DNA of 64,000 nt from Campylorhamphus procurvoides (Eukaryota; Chordata; Aves; Passeriformes; Dendrocolaptidae). Location: positions 223,501 to 287,500 of the forward strand of contig WBMV01003352.1 in the NCBI GenBank assembly GCA_013396655.1, in the 5' to 3' direction. The translations under genes and the position numbers were made by a program. Under the pieces are notes generated by a model. The model was not told the origin of the DNA and did no database searches. It was given only the letters and a program-made list of their open reading frames with translations. Positions 59,110-64,000 of the stretch are shown here, piece by piece. The first letter of the stretch is position 1; the number at the start of each line of letters is the position of its first letter.

Positions 59110-59235
59110 CGCGCGCCACTCTCGCGAGATCTCCGCGCCCGCCCCGCCTTGCCCCGCCCGGCGCCGCACGAAGTATCGCGAGAGGAGCCCGCGCGGCACT
59201 CTGAGGTGCGGGGACGCGCGCGAGATCCTGGCGTT
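59110..59235 (-). promoter_or_regulatory. DARS1: DARS1 CpG-island promoter with CGCG palindromes
   Basis: A perfect TCTCGCGAGA palindrome at 59120-59129 and a one-base variant TATCGCGAGA at 59174-59183 lie 88-154 bases upstream of the start codon in a CpG-rich tract (about 58870-59440). This motif marks many housekeeping TATA-less promoters and is bound by BANP, and has also been linked to ZBTB33. The transcription start site is not determined. Confidence 0.7.
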
Positions 59236-59252
59236 CCCCTCAGCGACGGAGA

Positions 59253-59320
59253 CCTGTCCTTGTCACTGTCCCTGTCCTTATCACTGCCCTTGTCCCTGTC
59301 ATCGTCCTTATCACTGTCCT
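59253..59320. repeat. CCTGTC/CTTGTC-type minisatellite
   Basis: About eleven degenerate 6-base units (ctgtcc, cttgtc, ttatca variants) form a higher-order pattern ending in cttatcactg. It is immediately upstream of the DARS1 promoter. Confidence 0.8.
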
Positions 59321-59464
59321 AGCCACGTCCGCCCCGTTGTCGTTCCAAAGGCCCCTTGTGGCGCAGCCGCCGCCGGTGCTGGCGAGGTGTTGAAGGGCTG
59401 AGGGAGGGTTCTCCTCCTGGCCCTCCGCGGTGAGCCGGGCTGCGGGCTGAGGTAACATCACACG

Positions 59465-59735
59465 GTCAGTAGGGTTGGGCCCTGCCAAGGCAGGGTCACC
59501 TGGAGCAGGTGGCGCAGCGACACGCCCACACGGGTTGGGATGTCGCCAGGGATGGGGACTCTGCCATCTCCCAGGGCTCTGCCACCCTCAGCACGAAGGT
59601 CTTCATGCTGAGGTGAAACTCCCTGAGTTGCTCCTCATCCTGTCCCTGGGCACCACCAAAAAGGCTCTGGCACCGTGCTCTTGCCACCTGCCTTGGAGAT
59701 ACATGTACATAAATAAACATGTTGGGCTGTGAGGT
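59465..59735 (-). mobile_element. CR1 LINE fragment upstream of DARS1
   Basis: Minus orientation, degenerate but ordered: aaggcagggtcacctggagc, cgccagggatggggactctg, gtcttcatgctgaggtgaaa, tcctgtccctgggcaccacc and cttggagatacatgtacata. The left end overlaps the edge of the CpG-rich tract. Confidence 0.78.
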
Positions 59736-61250
59736 GGCCAACTAATGCACATGGAGCCAAACCAAAGGGCACTTCTGTTCAATCTCACCAGCAAATGTGG
59801 CTTCCTCGGCCTTACCCTTGCAGCAAGCTTAGTCTTACGACCCCTTTCCCAGTTGTGCTGTTTATAATTAGTTAGCTGTTTGTTAGTTAGCCACAAGCAG
59901 GCCTGGTAGCGTGGGGAGGATGAGCAATAGTGCAAATGCAGGTGTTTCCCTCCAGCTGCGTGCTTGAAGGAATGCTACAGGGCCCAGGCCAGGGCTGGCT
60001 GCAGGTGCCAGCTTTGAAATGGCACAAATCAAAGCTGCAAGCAGCTGTCGAGTCCTGTAGATTCATAGATTGTTTCTCTGGTGCAGGGCGAGAAGGAGTT
60101 GGCTGTCCTGATTTCAACTGCAGGCTTGAGTTTTCACATTTGAGTAACTAATGCCTCTTGCGGTATCGATTAGAGTTCTTCGTTTCCTGTCCTACCGTTG
60201 TTTATTTTGCAGCACTCTGTACTGCACTGGTTCAGCATCTCGTGGGAATCCCCTTCCAAAATTCCCCTTCTGCCCCTGTGTCAGAGAATTGTCACTTCAC
60301 CATGAGACCACACAGCTTTCACAAAATCTTTCACAAAATCCTTTCTTCTCGTGCATCGTTGCAAAGAACGAAGATTCAGTGACAGAGAAGGCAAATCACA
60401 GTCAGTTTTCATTCCTCACCACAAGAAAGCAAGTTCTGATGGCAGCGTATTGTGCAGTGTACACAAATGCTAAGGTAACAGTAAGGTGGATTTCTCACAG
60501 TGTCAGTTGTGTCTTTTCTGTTACCTGTCACTTAGAACCGCTGCTGAACCTGAACTAACAGACAGATGCAAATCTGGTGCCTCACGACCGAGCAAACAGT
60601 ACCACCTGCACACACAGTGCTCTGCAATTCCCGGCACTGCACCGGCTCTGCTCTGAAATTCAGTCAAAAGAAACCAGCCCTGTAACCCGTGTTTTTATGC
60701 TGGGAGCCTTCCAGTGGTGAATAGCATGAGTATTTCCTCTGGGGCAAATAACCTGAAGGGGTTCTGAAGGAAAAACCCTTTTAATGTAATGAGAGTGTTA
60801 ACTTGAAAAAAAAATATGCCCATCTAAAGGGCACTGTGGCTAATTATTCTGTTGCCAAACTTTCAGAGGCAGCATTTTCCAGAGTTCATGCTCTCAGATC
60901 ATTTGTCCAGAATCCCTTTGTTTTGCAGCACAGAAACGGGGGTTTTTGGTCAAAAACCTGTAATACAGTGAAAATAGAAAAATTAATTTTAAGAATAATT
61001 ATTGGCCATACATAATTAATATCTGGTTAAATAAACCCGTCAAAATTCTCCACTTAATTCGGGTCTGCAGCAAAAATTTATTTTCCATACCCACCTCAGT
61101 AAATCAATAACAAATGTGCTGTTAAGGGCACAAAACCCTACGTGCAGGGGATGCAGCTCATCTGCCACACCTCCTGCCTCCTGCAAGGCGTGCGATGGGG
61201 GCAGTACCTGCAGTGAAGCTGGGAGCAATGGTGGGAGCAGAGGCTGCAGC
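59736..61250. other. DARS1 upstream flank, no gene seen
   Basis: Mixed-composition DNA with several open frames (largest 135 codons on the plus strand at 60151-60558) but no domain, promoter or codon bias that would support a gene. Confidence 0.5.
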
Positions 61251-61279
61251 GCTGTCCCCCGGGTCTTGGCCCAGGATTG

Positions 61280-61345
61280 CCACATGGAAATGACATCACC
61301 CGCAGCCAATGGAGGGGCCCCGGCGGGGCAGCTGGAGGGGGGCCA
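61280..61345. promoter_or_regulatory. Promoter-like CRE/CCAAT/E-box cluster
   Basis: Within a GC-rich patch surrounded by AT-rich DNA are TGACATCA (CRE-like) at 61291-61298, CCAAT at 61306-61310 and CAGCTG at 61329-61334. No gene is assigned on either side. It may be an enhancer or the promoter of a non-coding transcript; motif presence alone is weak evidence. Confidence 0.35.
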
Positions 61346-61379
61346 TACTCCACTTAAGTAACGAGACATGACATACCAT

Positions 61380-64000
61380 GTGCTAATGCTAAATAATTTA
61401 TCCCTCAGGCATACAGTGAATTGCAAAGCCAAGCTGAGGCCTGGTCAACAGTTTGTAGTTTAAATTAAAATTGGCTTTTCTGTCGTAAAGGGAAGGGAGG
61501 GGGTTGTCAACTGCTGTGATCAAGAGTGGAATGCAGAAATCTCTTTTCTCTTTGATTCACGTCTTTCTCCTGTTACAATTTCATCTAATCAAAACATTTT
61601 TTGGTGATTTGGGGGATGTACGCCACACACCTCTATTATGAAGGAAATCTATGAAGGAAAATATTAAAGGAAGTTTTAAGTCACTGTGAATAATGATATC
61701 CAACATATCCATGAAACTTAGGCGTTAACACTTGTAATAGTCTAAACTGAAGCTATTCCACAGTTTGGTGTTTCATGTTACAAATGTTATGTGGGTGTTT
61801 CCATAGCAGAGCCATAAATTTGTCTCATTAGGAATGCAGAGGCATTAGTTGCTGCTGAGGCTGAAGCTCAAGCCCAGCCTCTCTCAGGATGCTGTGAGCC
61901 AGCAGCACACACAGGCTGGGTGTCATGTTAACCACAGCACTTGCTGGTGGCTACTGGAACTCTCACTGCAGCTTTCCCAACTCTGCAGTCCAGCCAACCT
62001 TGGCCACACCTTTGCTATTTGTTGCTATACTGAGCTGATTTTACTTAAATATGTTAAACAACATTTCCACTGAAACCATGAAGAGCTGAAAGTAGTCAGC
62101 AGCTTCCATAGCCTGTCCTTATGTAGCAGCTTGCAAAAATGGTGGTTCTAATATTCTTTAATCTTCCAGTGTATTATTGGTCAAGAAATGAACAGTTGCA
62201 ATGTACACTATGTTACACAATATACAAAGTGTTGGTGGGAAGGAGATAGGAACTGCCTCTAAGTTATTTTAGGAGAAGAAATTAAAAGGACCTCTGGCCC
62301 ATGGAATAAGTCAGAACAAATTTACCTAGTCTCTACATGTTTGGCAAGTTAAAACCTGGAGAGCATGAAGTGGTACAGAATTAAAAAGAGCATGTGGAAG
62401 AAAATACAAAACAAATTGGTAGTGTCTCTGAAGAGTCTTTAGGGAATTCAGCTTTATTGCCACAATAGCACACTTTTCCGTGTGCAATTACTGGTTGTCA
62501 TGGAAATGGATTTTGAAGATTTCTCTTATTTTGGATGCTGCAAAGCATGCTTAATTTAATTAAGAGGTTGCCTTTGATTTTTCCCTTTCCATATTTGTTT
62601 ACTTATATAGGTTCTTGTATGATTGTCAGGCTAGTGTCCAAGTTCCTCTTAGGTAAAAAAAAAGCAAAAAAAAAACACTGAAAAAAACACAGCAGCAGCA
62701 AAAATATCAATGTATTATTTTTTTAAGTTCTGTAAGTTCATAGTATGCATTCTGTGATAGAGACAGCTCTTCTACTAATAATGTCAACCTTGACAAAAAT
62801 GCATTTTTGTAATGGATCATTTTTTTTCTACTCCAGCATTTGTACAATGTGTAACAAAGCCTTTGCATCTAAATCCAAGTAGGAACAGAATTTGGCAAAT
62901 CTAATTCCTTCCTGGATTTTCGCAGCTCTACTTCCTTTAGGAAGTTTTTAGTCAATGGGAAACAAAGGCTTATTGAAAGGATTAAAGTTGCAACTATTCT
63001 CTTTGTTTTAGAGCTTCAGTCATGGTTTTCCTCTAGTAAACAACATTTGCAATTAATAAAACTTCTAAAAAAACAGGAACTTTGGGGAAGTACGTGCTTA
63101 TGATAAGCAGCAGGATTTCTTTTGACAGAACTCTATACAAAGGTGTAGTCTTTTTAAGTTTAGACAATGAAAACAATTGAGTTTCTCAAAGCATTTTGAA
63201 AGTGTTCCTCCTGATAAACACAAGACAACATGCTCTGCAGTCAGGGATGGGCATTACATTTAAATAGGATATATCTTGTCTACAGTTTTTGTGTCCCCAA
63301 ATTATTTTAAATAGCTGCGTACAGCTCACATTTCATATCATGCCTAAACCCAGTAATCATGTCTTACACGATGAAATATCTACGCGCATTGGACATACAG
63401 TGCTGCATATATTTATGAACTATTACCCATAAATTGTTTAATGGTTCCTTTATATGATGCTTGAAAAAGGCATTTGGATAGCAGTTATCTGTGCAGGAAT
63501 AAGAACACATGGAATATTTAATCTTAATAATTTATTTTTTACTGGGTTTTGTGTCATGAAATATCTTACACATATTTTCATGTTTATGTCAGCTCTATTT
63601 CTCTTGCTGGTTTTATGGGTTTACTTCCAAGGAATCATCTCCTGCGAGAGGGAAACTGAGGGACACATGGCAACTTTGTGGACGGCCCTCCCTGGAGGGC
63701 AGTGTGGAGCTGCTGGATGATCGGGATGTTTGGGGCTGGCTGGCTCGGGAGACTTCACGAACAGCTCCGCTATTGTTCTCACCCAAGTGTCCAGTTCTTT
63801 TTCTGGGGTGGCTGATGTCCAAAAGATGCTGGAAACGGCAAACTGGAGAATAAAGGGGCTGCAGTTCTGACTGGGCCCTTCAGCGCCAGCACATTGTTCT
63901 GTCTTACATGCCTCTTCTCATTTACAAAAACCACCTTAAGCCATTGTCCTTCTGATGATAATTTTTACACTTTTATCTCACATGTAGGCAGATTTTTTTC
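61380..64000. other. AT-rich flank toward the right edge, no gene seen
   Basis: No coding exon, RNA gene or transposon is recognised. Synteny suggests CXCR4 lies further right, but none of it is in the window. Confidence 0.5.

Noticed and set aside
61040..61432. 130-codon minus-strand frame overlapping the CRE/CCAAT patch
   Set aside because: No domain, Cys/Pro-rich composition from a GC-rich patch, and no splice or codon evidence.

Overview
The window is vertebrate nuclear DNA, almost certainly from a bird. It carries three genes, all read on the minus strand, in the conserved vertebrate order DARS1 - MCM6 - LCT (from high to low coordinates). The repeats are bird-type: at least nine fragments of the LINE CR1, including its ATTCTATGAT-type tail. 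One tail reads aatcacagaatcacaga, which I associate with Neoaves more than with fowl, but that is a weak inference. I see no bacterial genes, tRNA, rRNA, CRISPR array or intact retrovirus.

Layout: 1-3316 holds the 5' end of the lactase-phlorizin hydrolase gene (LCT exons 1 and 2; the rest lies off the left edge). 3317-3440 is its promoter, with a TATA-like box and a perfect GATA palindrome. 4882-5000 holds a decayed second copy of the LCT promoter and signal-peptide region. 5560-17637 is the complete MCM6 gene: 17 exons, 824 residues, all splice sites GT-AG, poly(A) signal and an E2F/CCAAT promoter at about 17640-17800. 17965-22000 is intergenic DNA with one CR1. 22022-59032 is the complete DARS1 gene: 16 exons, 503 residues, long introns with CR1 insertions. 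59030-59330 is a CpG-rich promoter with two CGCG-palindrome elements, flanked by two small GAC-rich tandem arrays. 59465-64000 is the DARS1 upstream flank; it contains a CR1 and one promoter-like CRE/CCAAT cluster but no gene I recognise.

The genes are not an operon-like functional unit. MCM6 is a subunit of the replicative helicase, DARS1 charges tRNA-Asp in the cytosol, and LCT is an intestinal brush-border glycosidase. The known regulatory link in this neighbourhood is that the human lactase enhancer lies in MCM6 intron 13; the orthologous intron here is 7846-8900. I reconstructed both complete proteins exon by exon. Reading frame and phase are continuous at every junction, and the totals (2475 and 1512 coding bases including stop) match the mammalian lengths closely. 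The most unusual signal is the LCT 5'-end relic between LCT and MCM6. I found nothing resembling a wholly new biological system.
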